From Micromonospora costi (GTDB lineage Bacteria; Actinomycetota; Actinomycetes; Mycobacteriales; Micromonosporaceae), in assembly GCF_003626655.1 (NCBI RefSeq), contig NZ_RBAN01000001.1:2294001-2358000 (forward strand): a stretch of DNA of 64,000 nt, read 5' to 3'. Position 1 is the first letter of the stretch; the number at the start of each line of letters is the position of its first letter. The notes beneath the pieces are model-generated. The model did no database searches and was not told the origin of the DNA. It saw only the letters and a list, made by a program, of their open reading frames with translations. Made by a program: the position numbers and the translations under genes. Of this stretch, positions 1 through 8,014 are shown in pieces.

Positions 1-656
1 TCGGACGCCTCCGGCTCCTCGACGGCCAACACCCGGTCGAGCGCCTCCAGCACGGTGACCCGGACGCCGAACCGGGCGAACACCTGCGACAGCTCCAGAC
101 CGATCGCACCGCCACCCAGCACCAGCAGCGAGTCGGGCAGTTCCTCGACCTCGATCGCCTGGTGGTTCGTCCAGTACGGCGTGTCGGCCAGACCCTCGAT
201 CGGCGGCACCGACGGCCGGGTACCGGTGCCCAGCACGACGCCGTACCGGGCCTCGAACACCTGGTCGCCGACCCGTACCCGGCCGGGGCCCTCGAACCGG
301 CCGCTGCCCCGGACGAACCGGCCGCCGCGCCCGGTGAACCGCTCGACCGCCACGCGGTCGTCCCAGGTGTCGGTGGCCTCCTCGCGGATCCGCTTGGCCA
401 CCGGGGCCCAGTCGGGCTGGACCTGGGCGGTGCCGGCGAGGCCGTTGACGCGGCGCGCCTCGGCGAGGGCGTTCGCGGCCCTGATCATCATCTTGCTCGG
501 GATGCAGCCCCAGTAGGGGCACTCCCCTCCGACCAGGTCCCGCTCGATCCCGACGACGCTGAGGCCGGCCTCGGCGAGCCGCCCGGCCACCTCCTCGCCG
601 CCGACGCCGAGCCCGACCACCACCACGTCCACCTGCTCCGGCTCCGCCACCCGCAC
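1..656 (-). CDS. FAD-dependent pyridine nucleotide-disulfide oxidoreductase (N-terminal part, runs off the window)
   Basis: Flavoprotein disulfide reductase of the dihydrolipoamide dehydrogenase/mercuric reductase type, which passes electrons from NAD(P)H through FAD to a redox-active disulfide. The N-terminal FAD-binding strand is followed by the redox pair C46-P-Y-W-G-C51 in the context GGECPYWGCIPSK. A second nucleotide-binding glycine motif (LGGGAIGLELSQ) lies near residue 180. GTG at 656 was chosen, with a GGGGGA ribosome site just upstream; GTG at 650 is equally possible. The NAD-binding remainder and the dimerisation domain lie beyond base 1. The substrate cannot be told from the part seen; the CPYWGC spacing is that of the MerA/LPD family. 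Confidence 0.85.
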   Translation of the reverse strand, partial: MRVAEPEQVDVVVVGLGVGGEEVAGRLAEAGLSVVGIERDLVGGECPYWGCIPSKMMIRAANALAEARRVNGLAGTAQVQPDWAPVAKRIREEATDTWDDRVAVERFTGRGGRFVRGSGRFEGPGRVRVGDQVFEARYGVVLGTGTRPSVPPIEGLADTPYWTNHQAIEVEELPDSLLVLGGGAIGLELSQVFARFGVRVTVLEALDRVLAVEEPEAS

Positions 657-714
657 AGCATCCCCCAGTCCGGGCCGACCCGGCCACAGGGGGCCGGAAA
701 GTCCCGCCCCCCAC

Positions 715-777
715 CGTTGATCATGAAGTTATTGCCCGGGAACACGGCGTGTCGCGACAACAACTTCATGATCAACG
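715..777. repeat. Intergenic palindrome, copy A of a five-copy family
   Basis: The outer arms CGTTGATCATGAAGTT (715-730) and AACTTCATGATCAACG (762-777) are exact reverse complements of 16 bp. The loop holds the asymmetric core CGGCGTGTCG (745-754). The inner part of this copy is degenerate: ATTG on the left faces CAAC on the right. It lies between the divergent oxidoreductase and beta-lactamase-like genes. Confidence 0.9.
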
Positions 778-831
778 CGGTGGGCGCGGCCGCGCGGTCG
801 CGCGAGCCACGCGTGGGCCTACCGTGTTCGG

Positions 832-1899
832 ATGCACGACGCACGGTTCGCGCCCGTCCACGACTGCTTCCGCGATCTGCTCGCCGACGGCCGGGAGACC
901 GGCGCGGGCCTGGCGATCTGGTACGACGGCCGGCCCGTGGTCGACATCGTCGGCGGCGAGCGGTCACCGGGGCGACAGTGGCTGCCGGACACGCTGGTGA
1001 ACGTCTACTCGGTCGGCAAACCGGTGGCCGCGCTCTGCCTGCTCACGCTCGTCGACCGCGGTCGGCTCGACCTCGACGACCCGGTCGCCCGCCACTGGCC
1101 CGGCTTCCGCGCGCCGGCCACCGTCCGGCAGGTGCTCGCGCACACGGCGGGCCTCCCGGCCTTCCCCGTCCCCCGGCCGGCCGACGCGGTCGCCGACTGG
1201 GACCTGCTCTGCGCCGACCTCGCCGCCGCCGAGCCGGAGTGGCCGCCCGGGTCCGCGGCGGCCGAGCACGCCTGGACGTACGGGCACCTGGTCGGCGAGC
1301 TGGTGCGGCGGGTGGACGGCCGGCCGCTGGGCCGGTTCCTGGCCGAGGAGATCGCCGGCCCGTGGAGGCTCGACCTCGGCTTCGGCCTGGCCGAGGCGGA
1401 CCAGCGGCGCTGCGCCGACCTGTCGTACGGCGACCCGGACTGGCCCGTCCGGGCACCCGGCGAGCCGGGGTCGCTGCGCTTCCGGGCGATGACCAACCCG
1501 GCGGGCGGGCTCGACCTCGCGGTGCTCAACAGCGCGCTCTGGCGCGGCGCGGAGGTGCCCGCGGTCAACCTGCACGCCACGGCGACCGGGCTGGCCCGGT
1601 TGTACGCGGGACTGCTCGCCGGCGGCGTCCTCGACGACGTCCGGCTGTTCGACCCCGACCTGGTGGCCGAGGCCACCCGCGCCCAGTACGACGGCGACGA
1701 CCTGCTGCTGGGCCGGCGGGTCCAGTGGACGTTGGGCATGCAGCGGGAGGACGACGGCAGCTGGGGCATGGGCGGGCTGGGCGGCAGCTGCGGGTGGGCG
1801 GACCCGGTGCGCGGGTACGCCTTCGCCTACGTCACCGCCCGGCTCGCCGAGTTCGACCGGGTCGAGGCGCTGGTGGACGCCCTGCACGGCTGCCTCTGA
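832..1899 (+). CDS. Serine hydrolase, beta-lactamase (class C/EstB-like) family
   Basis: This 355-residue protein has the serine beta-lactamase/penicillin-binding fold used by class C enzymes and EstB-type esterases. The SxxK nucleophile motif is S60-V-G-K63, inside the family-typical context VNVYSVGKPV. The Y-x-N-like motif is Y150-G-H152. LAHTAGLPA (about 102-110) is the usual loop between them. No signal peptide is visible, which points to a cytoplasmic esterase or peptidase-like hydrolase rather than a secreted antibiotic-degrading enzyme. The true substrate cannot be inferred. The ribosome site before ATG 832 is weak. The gene is read divergently from the oxidoreductase, with palindrome copy A between them. 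Confidence 0.85.
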   Translation: MHDARFAPVHDCFRDLLADGRETGAGLAIWYDGRPVVDIVGGERSPGRQWLPDTLVNVYSVGKPVAALCLLTLVDRGRLDLDDPVARHWPGFRAPATVRQVLAHTAGLPAFPVPRPADAVADWDLLCADLAAAEPEWPPGSAAAEHAWTYGHLVGELVRRVDGRPLGRFLAEEIAGPWRLDLGFGLAEADQRRCADLSYGDPDWPVRAPGEPGSLRFRAMTNPAGGLDLAVLNSALWRGAEVPAVNLHATATGLARLYAGLLAGGVLDDVRLFDPDLVAEATRAQYDGDDLLLGRRVQWTLGMQREDDGSWGMGGLGGSCGWADPVRGYAFAYVTARLAEFDRVEALVDALHGCL

Positions 1900-1912
1900 C
1901 GCGGGCGGGCCG

Positions 1913-2824
1913 TCAGGTCGCGGCCGGCCCGGGAACGACGACGGGCGTGCCGGTGGGAGCGAGCAGGGCGCGGGCCGCCACGGAGAGCCGCCGCCGCTGC
2001 GGCACCACGGCCCGGCGGGCGAAGACGTCGTAGTCCTGGGCGGCCACCTCGTCGAGGATCCCGCCATAGAGCGAGTACGCGGTCCGGATACAGGCCTGCG
2101 ACGCGGGCGCGAGCAGGGTGATGCCGGGCGCCGCGGCCGCGTAGTGGGCCTGGGCCCGGGCCACCTCGTACGCGATCAGCCCGCGAATGGCTGGCGTGGC
2201 GCGCCCCCGCGCGCGGGCCTCGGCCAGCTCGTGGCGGGTGACCCCGAACCGGGTCAGGTCCTCGTCGGGCAGGTAGGTCCGGCCCCGGTCCAGGTCCTCG
2301 GCCACGTCCCGGATGAAGTTGGTCAACTGGAAGGCGAAGCCGAGTTGGCGGGCCGGCTCCCGGGCCGCGACGGGGTCGGAGCTCTCCAGGACGGGCAGCA
2401 TCATCGTGCCGATGGCCGCCGCCGAACCCTCCATGTAGTCGAGCAGGTGCGCGTACGTGGGGTACGAGGTCACCGTCAGGTCCATCGCCATGCTCTTCAG
2501 GAACGACGCGAAGTCGTCCCGGTCGAGGTCGAAGACGGCGATGGTGTGCAGCACGGCCGGGAGCAGCGGATCGTCGACCCGTTCGCCGTGCAGCCCGGCC
2601 ATGAACCGGCCCGCCCAGTCGTCGAGCCGTACGGCGCGCTCGGCCGGCGGCAGGTCGTCGGTGCGATCGACGATCTCGTCGGCGTACCGGGTGAAGCCGT
2701 AGAGGGCGTGCACATGTCGCCGTTTCCACGCGGGAAGCAGGCGAGTGGCGAGATAGTAGGTGCGACCGTGGCGTCTGTGCAGCTCACGGCACCGGTCGTA
2801 GGCGACGGTGAGGTCCGTGTCCAC
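1913..2824 (-). CDS. crtB: Phytoene/squalene synthase family protein
   Basis: Head-to-head prenyl synthase that condenses two geranylgeranyl (or farnesyl) diphosphates, the entry step of carotenoid or squalene synthesis. Two aspartate-rich Mg-diphosphate motifs are visible: D49-E-I-V-D53 and R172-D-V-A-E-D177, the latter in the family context ending RGRTYLP. GTG 2824 was chosen because AGGAGG sits 5 bases upstream; 303 residues is normal for CrtB. It is divergent from crtI, whose neighbour idi supplies isoprenoid precursor isomerisation, so phytoene is the likeliest product. No prenyl transferase or lycopene cyclase lies nearby; those steps must be encoded elsewhere. Confidence 0.9.
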   Translation of the reverse strand: MDTDLTVAYDRCRELHRRHGRTYYLATRLLPAWKRRHVHALYGFTRYADEIVDRTDDLPPAERAVRLDDWAGRFMAGLHGERVDDPLLPAVLHTIAVFDLDRDDFASFLKSMAMDLTVTSYPTYAHLLDYMEGSAAAIGTMMLPVLESSDPVAAREPARQLGFAFQLTNFIRDVAEDLDRGRTYLPDEDLTRFGVTRHELAEARARGRATPAIRGLIAYEVARAQAHYAAAAPGITLLAPASQACIRTAYSLYGGILDEVAAQDYDVFARRAVVPQRRRLSVAARALLAPTGTPVVVPGPAAT

Positions 2825-2840
2825 TCGACCCTCCTCGGTT

Positions 2841-2862
2841 AATCGACGCACCAATCGACGCA
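2841..2862. promoter_or_regulatory. Tandem direct repeat in the crtB leader (possible operator)
   Basis: AATCGACGCA occurs twice (2841-2850 and 2853-2862), separated by CC, a 12-base period. It lies between the proposed crtB promoter and the crtB start. A role as a binding site for a carotenoid regulator such as the nearby MerR/B12 protein is inference. Confidence 0.4.
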
Positions 2863-2874
2863 ACTCGTAACTCT

Positions 2875-2902
2875 AGGGTACGCTCGGCCGCATGGCCAAC
2901 AA
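2875..2902 (-). promoter_or_regulatory. Candidate crtB promoter
   Basis: On the minus strand, TTGTTG (2902-2897) and TACCCT (2880-2875) are separated by 16 bases, resembling -35 and -10 hexamers of the housekeeping sigma. They lie about 50 bases upstream of the crtB start. Confidence 0.35.
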
Positions 2903-3058
2903 TGCGGTTGCGGCAGAGACGCGCCCGGTCGCGCCGGCACGACACTCCCGGCACGCCGACCTCGTCGGTCGGACCGCGAACGCCGCGCCCGCCCGACCGG
3001 CCACCACCGCGGCGGATCGGCGGGCATGATGGGCACGCTCGGGCGAGGAGGTGCCGGC

Positions 3059-4540
3059 GTGCGGACGGTGGACGGGCGGACGGACCGGGTGGTCGTCGTG
3101 GGTGCCGGGCTGGGCGGCCTGGCCTGCGCGCTCCACCTCGCGGGCAGCGGCCGGCAGGTGACCGTGCTCGAACGGGAGCCGGTGCCCGGGGGCCGGGCCG
3201 GCCGGCTCGCCGTGGACGGCTACGAGTTCGACACCGGTCCCACCGTGCTCACCATGCCGGAGCTGATCGCCGAGGCACTCGCGGCGGTCGGTGAGGACCT
3301 GGACGACTGGCTCGACCTGACCCCGCTCGACCCGGCCTACCGGGCGTACTACCCGGACGGTTCCACGCTCGACGTCATCACCGACACCACCCGGATGGCC
3401 GCCGAGATCTCCCGCGTGTGCGGCCCGCGCGAGGCGGACGGCTACCTGCGTTTCGTCGACTACGCCCGCCGGCTGTGGCGGCTCGAACGCGCGGACTTCA
3501 TCGAACGCAACCTGGACACACCCGTCGACCTGCTCACGGGCAACCTTCTGCGGCTGCTTGCGGGCGGCGCCTTCCGCCGGCTGCACACCAAGATCGGTCA
3601 GTTCTTCCGCGACCCGCGCACCCAGCGGATCTTCTCCTTCCAGGCCATGTACGCCGGCCTCGCCCCGCACGACGCGCTGGCCATCTACACCGTCATCGCG
3701 TACCTGGACTCGGTGGCCGGCGTCTGGTTCCCCCGGGGCGGCATCCACGCGGTCTCCCGGGCGATGGCCGGCGCCGCCGAGAAGCACGGCGTGCAGATCC
3801 GCTACGACACCACCGTGACCCGGGTGCAGACCTCGAACGGCCGAGCGACCGGCGTACTCACCGCGGACGACGAGCTGATCGAAGCCGACGTGGTGGTCCT
3901 CAACCCGGACCTGCCGGTCGCGTACCGGGACCTGCTCCCGCCCGGCCCCCGACGCCGGCTCACCTACTCACCCTCCTGCGTCGTGCTGCACGTCGGTTCG
4001 ACGCAGGGGTACGCGCGGATCGCCCACCACAACATCCACTTCGGACGATCCTGGAAGGGCACGTTCGACGAGGTCATCCGCCGGGGTGAGCTGATGTCCG
4101 ACCCGTCTCTCCTGGTCACGAACCCGAGCCGGACGGACCCGTCGGTCGCGCCGGCGGGCCGGCACGCCTACTACGTGCTCGCCCCCGTCCCCAACCTCGA
4201 CCGGGCCCCGCTCGACTGGCGGGGCGACCTCACCCGCCGCTACACCGACCAACTCGTCGGCACGCTGGAGGAGCGCGGCTACGTCGGCTTCGGCGCGGGC
4301 GTCGAGGTGCTGCGCACCGTGACCCCGGCGGACTGGGCCGACCAGGGCATGGCCGCCGGCACCCCCTTCGCGGCCGCGCACAGCTTCCTCCAGACCGGGC
4401 CGTTCCGCCCCTCCAACCTGCACCGGACGCTCCCCAACGTGGTCTTCGTCGGCTCGGGCACCCAGCCCGGGGTGGGCGTGCCGATGGTGTTGATCTCCGG
4501 CAAGCTGGCCGCCGGCCGTGTCACGGGCAGCATCCGATGA
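3059..4540 (+). CDS. crtI: Phytoene desaturase (CrtI-type)
   Basis: FAD-dependent carotenoid desaturase converting phytoene towards lycopene at the membrane. The N-terminus has the dinucleotide-binding motif VVVVGAGLGGLACALHLA followed by PGGRAGRL. The C-terminus has the CrtI signature GTQPGVGVPMVLISGK. The GTG at 3059 was chosen because GAGGAGG lies about 7 bases upstream; an in-frame ATG at 3026 would add 11 residues. The 493-residue length fits the family. It is followed after about 20 bases by idi and then the MerR/B12 regulator, so these three probably form one transcript facing away from crtB. Confidence 0.92.
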   Translation: MRTVDGRTDRVVVVGAGLGGLACALHLAGSGRQVTVLEREPVPGGRAGRLAVDGYEFDTGPTVLTMPELIAEALAAVGEDLDDWLDLTPLDPAYRAYYPDGSTLDVITDTTRMAAEISRVCGPREADGYLRFVDYARRLWRLERADFIERNLDTPVDLLTGNLLRLLAGGAFRRLHTKIGQFFRDPRTQRIFSFQAMYAGLAPHDALAIYTVIAYLDSVAGVWFPRGGIHAVSRAMAGAAEKHGVQIRYDTTVTRVQTSNGRATGVLTADDELIEADVVVLNPDLPVAYRDLLPPGPRRRLTYSPSCVVLHVGSTQGYARIAHHNIHFGRSWKGTFDEVIRRGELMSDPSLLVTNPSRTDPSVAPAGRHAYYVLAPVPNLDRAPLDWRGDLTRRYTDQLVGTLEERGYVGFGAGVEVLRTVTPADWADQGMAAGTPFAAAHSFLQTGPFRPSNLHRTLPNVVFVGSGTQPGVGVPMVLISGKLAAGRVTGSIR

Positions 4541-4562
4541 GCGACCGTAGTGAGGTGTGGGC

Positions 4563-5171
4563 ATGAGCGACCGTGAGGCGCACCTGGTCGAGCTGGTCGA
4601 CGACGGCGGGCGTCCCTGCGGCGAGACCACCGTCGCGGCCGCCCACCAGCCACCCGGCCAGCTGCACCGGGCCTTCTCCGTCATGCTGGTCGACCCGGAC
4701 GGCCAGGTGCTGCTCCAGCGCCGGGCCGCCGTCAAGACCCGCTTCCCGCTGCGCTGGGCCAACTCCTGCTGCGGGCACCCGCTGCCGGGCGAGTCCCTGG
4801 ACGAGGCGGCCAACCGCCGGCTGCGCGAGGAGCTGGGCGCCGGCCCGGTCGAGCTGACCGAGGTCGGGGTGTACGTCTACTACGCCGAGGACCCGGCCAG
4901 CGGCCGCGTGGAGTTCGAGTACGACCACGTCCTGCGGGGGGAGTTCCGGCCGGGGGCGCCACTGCTGCCCGACCCGGCCGAGGTCGCCGAGCTGCGCTGG
5001 GCGGATCCCGCCGCGCTGGCGGCCGACCTCGAAGCCGACCCGCGGGCGTACTCACCCTGGCTCGGCGGCGTGGTGAACTGCCTGCTGCGTCCCGCCGACC
5101 CGGCCCCGTCCGCCGCGGTCCCGTCGGGTGTGCCGACCGACGACGCGCCGGAGCGGTCGGGTGGCCGATGA
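4563..5171 (+). CDS. idi: Isopentenyl-diphosphate delta-isomerase, type I (Nudix fold)
   Basis: Interconverts isopentenyl and dimethylallyl diphosphate, the building blocks for carotenoids and other isoprenoids. Visible signatures are HRAFSVMLVD, the catalytic cysteine in NSCCGHP, the Nudix-box remnant RRLREELG, and the glutamate-rich EYDHVLRG. ATG 4563 follows GAGG by 7 bases; a GTG two codons upstream is an alternative. The protein is 202 residues. A Pro/Ala-rich tail of about 25 residues at the C-terminus is outside the conserved fold. The end overlaps the start of the MerR-type gene, supporting co-expression with crtI and its regulator. Confidence 0.93.
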   Translation: MSDREAHLVELVDDGGRPCGETTVAAAHQPPGQLHRAFSVMLVDPDGQVLLQRRAAVKTRFPLRWANSCCGHPLPGESLDEAANRRLREELGAGPVELTEVGVYVYYAEDPASGRVEFEYDHVLRGEFRPGAPLLPDPAEVAELRWADPAALAADLEADPRAYSPWLGGVVNCLLRPADPAPSAAVPSGVPTDDAPERSGGR

Positions 5172-6105
5172 GGCACTGAGCGCGGGGGCGGTGGCTCGCC
5201 GGCTCGGCGTAGCGGTGACCACGCTGCGCACCTGGCACCAGCGTTACGGGCTCGGGCCCAGCCAGCACGAACCGGGCCAGCACCGCCGCTACACGTCGGC
5301 CGACCTCGCCCGGCTGGAGGTGATGCGCCGCCTCACCGCCGAGGGGGTCAGCCCCGCCGAGGCCGCGCGGTGGGCACGCGGGGCCGCCGGGACGGTGCGC
5401 GCCGAGGAGCTGGCCGGCGCCCGTCGTGCCGGCGCCCGCGACGGGGGCGGCACGAGCATCCCCGTCGGCCGGGCCGGACCGGCCGCACGCGGGCTGGCCC
5501 GGGCCGCGATGCGGCTGGACTCCGCGGCGATCGGCGAGACCATCGCCCGTACGCTCGCCGACCAGGGCGTGGTCGCCACCTGGGACGGGCTGATCCGGCC
5601 GGTGCTGGCCGGCATCGGCGAGCGGCACGCCGCCACGTCCGGCCTGGTCGAGGTGGAGCACCTGATGTCCCGCTGCGTCTCCGAGGCGTTGGCGGCGGTC
5701 AGCCGGTCGGCCCCGCCGGGCGGCCCGCAGCGGATCCTGCTGTCCTGCGCGGACGAGGAGCAGCACACGCTGCCGCTCGAGGCGCTCGCCGCCGCGCTCG
5801 CCGAGGTGGGGGTCGGTTACCGGATGCTCGGCGCCCGGGTGCCCCTTCCGGCGCTGCTGGAGGCGGTCGACCGCACCGGCCCGGCGGCCGTGGTCCTCTG
5901 GTCGCACACGCCGGCCACCGCCGACCCGGCCCAGCTGAGCGCGTTGCTCGCCGCCCGCAGGCGGCCGCTGCTGGTACTCGCCGCCGGCCCGGGCTGGTCG
6001 CCGTCGGCGCTGCCCGCCGGAGTGACGCATCCCACCCGGCTCGCCGAGACGGTCGGGCTGGCGGTCGCGGTGCACGACTCGCTGGAGCCGGCCGCCGGGC
6101 GGTGA
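5161..6105 (+). CDS. MerR-family regulator with cobalamin-binding domain (LitR/CarH-like)
   Basis: A 314-residue regulator with an N-terminal MerR winged helix (SAGAVARRLGV...TLRTWHQRYGL...HRRYTSADL, residues 8-50) and a C-terminal domain resembling the adenosylcobalamin-binding light sensors LitR/CarH. In CarH a Wx9EH motif caps the cobalamin; here H156 stands where tryptophan is expected, followed by E166-H167. The lower-ligand region reads D198-E-E-Q-H202, without the usual glycine three residues after the histidine. In this family the dark cobalamin-bound form represses carotenoid genes and light releases it. Its place directly after idi suggests control of this island. GTG 5161 has GGAG 7 bases upstream and overlaps idi. 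Confidence 0.8.
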   Translation: MADEALSAGAVARRLGVAVTTLRTWHQRYGLGPSQHEPGQHRRYTSADLARLEVMRRLTAEGVSPAEAARWARGAAGTVRAEELAGARRAGARDGGGTSIPVGRAGPAARGLARAAMRLDSAAIGETIARTLADQGVVATWDGLIRPVLAGIGERHAATSGLVEVEHLMSRCVSEALAAVSRSAPPGGPQRILLSCADEEQHTLPLEALAAALAEVGVGYRMLGARVPLPALLEAVDRTGPAAVVLWSHTPATADPAQLSALLAARRRPLLVLAAGPGWSPSALPAGVTHPTRLAETVGLAVAVHDSLEPAAGR

Positions 6106-6184
6106 ACCGGGGGTGTCGGGACCCGACGCCGTCCACTAGCGTCGGGTGGTCCGCGGACCCCGACCCCCCTTCGGGAGCGAACAG

Positions 6185-6976
6185 ATGAAACCCCGCGCCG
6201 CGCTGGCGTACGCCCTGGCCCTGGTCCTGGCTCTCGCCGGGTGCGCCCAGCCAGCCCGGACGGTCGTCGCCGCCCGCAGCCCTGCCCCGTCGACCACCCC
6301 GCCGCCCAGCCCCAAACCGGCGGCCTCGCCGAAGCCGACGCGCGTCACACCGACGAAGCGACCGTTGCGGCCCCGGCCCACCACCATGCCGGCCGGCCTG
6401 CGCCGCACGACCGGCGTACGACCGGTGGCGCTCACGTTCGACGACGGGCCGAGCCCGGCCTGGACGCCGAAGATCCTCGACCGCCTGCGGGCGGCCCGGG
6501 TGACGGCCACCTTCTGCCTGGTCGGCATCGAGGTCCAGCGCCACCCGGAACTGGTCCGGCGGATCGTCCGCGAGGGGCACCAGCTCTGCAACCACAGTTG
6601 GCGGCACGACATCGACCTCGGGCGGCGGCCCGTGGACGAGATCCGCGCCGACCTGGCCCGCACCAAGAAGGCGATCCAGGCGGCCGCCCCCGGTGCGCCG
6701 GTCACCTTCTACCGCCAGCCCGGCGGGCAGTGGACGCCGGAGGTCGTGGCGGTCGCCAAGGATCTCGGAATGCGGCCGCTGCACTGGAGCGTCGACCCCC
6801 AGGACTGGGACAAGCCGCCCGCGGCCACCATCGCCAAGCGGGTGCTGAAGGCGGTCAAGCCCGGATCCATCGTGCTGCTGCACGACGGGGGCGGCGATCG
6901 GGCCGCCACGTTCGCCGCCTGCCCCGGCGTGATCGCCGACCTGAAGCGGCGCTTCGGCATCACCCGCCTCCGCTGA
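6185..6976 (+). CDS. Polysaccharide deacetylase (NodB domain) lipoprotein
   Basis: Putative carbohydrate esterase family 4 enzyme, removing acetyl groups from cell-wall peptidoglycan or another polysaccharide. Residues 1-20 form a lipoprotein signal ending LALAGC (lipidated C20). Residues 30-70 are a Pro/Lys/Thr-rich linker. All five NodB motifs are present: LTFDDG (D86, D87), NHSWRH (H137, H141), RQPGG (R177), the W-x-D-x-x-D region (201-207), and LLHDG (H233). With these metal and catalytic residues intact it should be active on the outer face of the membrane. ATG 6185 follows GGGAGCG; an earlier in-frame start would disrupt the signal peptide. 263 residues. Confidence 0.92.
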   Translation: MKPRAALAYALALVLALAGCAQPARTVVAARSPAPSTTPPPSPKPAASPKPTRVTPTKRPLRPRPTTMPAGLRRTTGVRPVALTFDDGPSPAWTPKILDRLRAARVTATFCLVGIEVQRHPELVRRIVREGHQLCNHSWRHDIDLGRRPVDEIRADLARTKKAIQAAAPGAPVTFYRQPGGQWTPEVVAVAKDLGMRPLHWSVDPQDWDKPPAATIAKRVLKAVKPGSIVLLHDGGGDRAATFAACPGVIADLKRRFGITRLR

Positions 6977-7129
6977 CCCCTCCTGACCTGCGGTTTCGCG
7001 GGCCGGCTCGGATCGAGCCATACCGGTTTGGTCGACCGCCGGGGCATCACGTATGCTTTCCAAGCCTCCGGCGGGGCCGGATGGGAGCAAGTCCGCTTGA
7101 CGTTGCAGATGTGCAATGATGGCGGGGCC

Positions 7130-7202
7130 GCCCTCATCGTCTAGCGGCCCAGGACGCCGCCCTTTCAAGGCGGTAGCACGGGTTCGAATCCCGTTGGGGG
7201 CA
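7130..7202 (+). tRNA. tRNA-Glu (anticodon TTC)
   Basis: Cloverleaf with acceptor GCCCTCA/TGGGGGC, anticodon stem CCGCC/GGCGG around loop CTTTCAA, and TpsiC arm CGGGTTCGAATCCCG. The discriminator is A7202 and the CCA end is not encoded. First of three clustered tRNA genes. Confidence 0.96.
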
Positions 7203-7232
7203 CGACCGGCGCAAGCCGGAGCAACAGAGCTA

Positions 7233-7306
7233 GGTCCTGTGGAGCAGTCGGAGTGCTCGCCGCCCTGTCAAGGCGGAGGTCGCGGGTTCAAGTCCCGTCA
7301 GGACCG
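7233..7306 (+). tRNA. tRNA-Asp (anticodon GTC)
   Basis: Cloverleaf with acceptor GGTCCTG/CAGGACC, anticodon loop CTGTCAA on a CCGCC/GGCGG stem, and TpsiC arm CGGGTTCAAGTCCCG. The discriminator is G7306. It begins 30 bases after tRNA-Glu. Confidence 0.96.
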
Positions 7307-7314
7307 CAGCGCCG

Positions 7315-7337
7315 ACGCCGCGCTCAGTGCGCGGCGT
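7315..7337 (+). terminator. Hairpin after tRNA-Asp
   Basis: ACGCCGCGC (7315-7323) pairs with GCGCGGCGT (7329-7337) across a 5-base loop, followed by TCT. There is only a short T tract, so it may be a processing signal or a weak terminator. Confidence 0.5.
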
Positions 7338-7406
7338 TCTGCGTATCGGATCGGGTGCCCTTCCGGCGGATCATCCGCCCTCCGGGTAGCATGGTTCGAG
7401 CGACGC

Positions 7407-7480
7407 GGCCAGGTAGCTCAGTTGGTACGAGCGTCCGACTGAAAATCGGAAGGTCGGCGGTTCGACCCCGCCCCTGGCCA
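7407..7480 (+). tRNA. tRNA-Phe (anticodon GAA)
   Basis: Cloverleaf with acceptor GGCCAGG/CCTGGCC, anticodon stem CCGAC/ATCGG with loop CTGAAAA, and TpsiC arm GGCGGTTCGACCCCGCC. The discriminator is A7480. Third of the Glu-Asp-Phe cluster. Confidence 0.96.
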
Positions 7481-7504
7481 CATAGCCTTTCGCCGGGCTA
7501 CAGC

Positions 7505-7538
7505 AACGCCGACCAGCGGAAACGCCGGTCGGCGTTTT
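7505..7538 (+). terminator. Rho-independent terminator of the tRNA cluster
   Basis: AACGCCGACC (7505-7514) pairs perfectly with GGTCGGCGTT (7527-7536), and the sequence ends in TTTT. It lies 24 bases after tRNA-Phe. Confidence 0.8.
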
Positions 7539-7672
7539 GCTTTGCAGGGGGCTTCCTCGGAGAACGTGAAGTCCGGCGAGTCGGTGCACGTGCCCTTCCG
7601 TGCCGCGAACAATGGAAGCAGCAAGGAAGCCATCCGACCCCGGCCTGAGCGAGACCTTCGAAGCCCTCCGCT

Positions 7673-7954
7673 TCACGTTCCCTGGCGCCAGCCCTGGGTG
7701 GTTCCCTCGGGTCGGCCGACGGGCCGGACAGTACCGCCGGGCTGGCCGATGTCACCCGGCGCACCGGGCCCGGTGCGCTCGGCGCCCTTGCGGCGCCGTA
7801 CCGCCGCGGCGCCGGCCGCTCCCGCGGCACCCCCGGCCGCGAGCAGCGCCGCCATCAGCGGCCACCGGGAGTGCGGACGGGCTGGTTGCTTCTTGGGAGC
7901 ACGACGACGAGCCGCGGCTTCTTGAGCCTTCTGCAGGAACCTCTGCTGTCTCAT
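7673..7954 (-). CDS. Small hypothetical membrane protein
   Basis: A 93-residue reading frame with a basic N-terminus rich in Arg/Lys/Ala (to about residue 32), one hydrophobic Ala/Gly-rich stretch (about 33-52, [20 protein letters not shown]) that could span the membrane, and a Gly/Pro/Arg-rich tail. No family is recognised. It is supported by the positive-inside charge pattern and by sharing its strand with the two downstream genes in this interval. The ribosome site is poor: GAGGG lies too close to the ATG. Coding is likely but not certain. Confidence 0.45.
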   Translation of the reverse strand: MRQQRFLQKAQEAAARRRAPKKQPARPHSRWPLMAALLAAGGAAGAAGAAAVRRRKGAERTGPGAPGDIGQPGGTVRPVGRPEGTTQGWRQGT

Positions 7955-8014
7955 GCCCTCATTGTCGGCGCCCGCGCCGGACCGGACGGCGAAATCGAGG
8001 ACTCCTCTGGTTGG

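Noticed and set aside
162..2033. 623-residue plus-strand reading frame over the oxidoreductase and hydrolase genes
   Set aside because: Arg/Ala/Pro-rich shadow antisense to and out of frame with two well-supported genes.
7090..7120. TTGACG (about 7097) as -35 of the tRNA cluster
   Set aside because: The only nearby -10-like sequence (AATGAT) is 12 bases away, too close for a normal promoter.
7130..7538. tRNA cluster as an integration (att) site
   Set aside because: No integrase, no duplicated tRNA 3' end and no phage genes found nearby.
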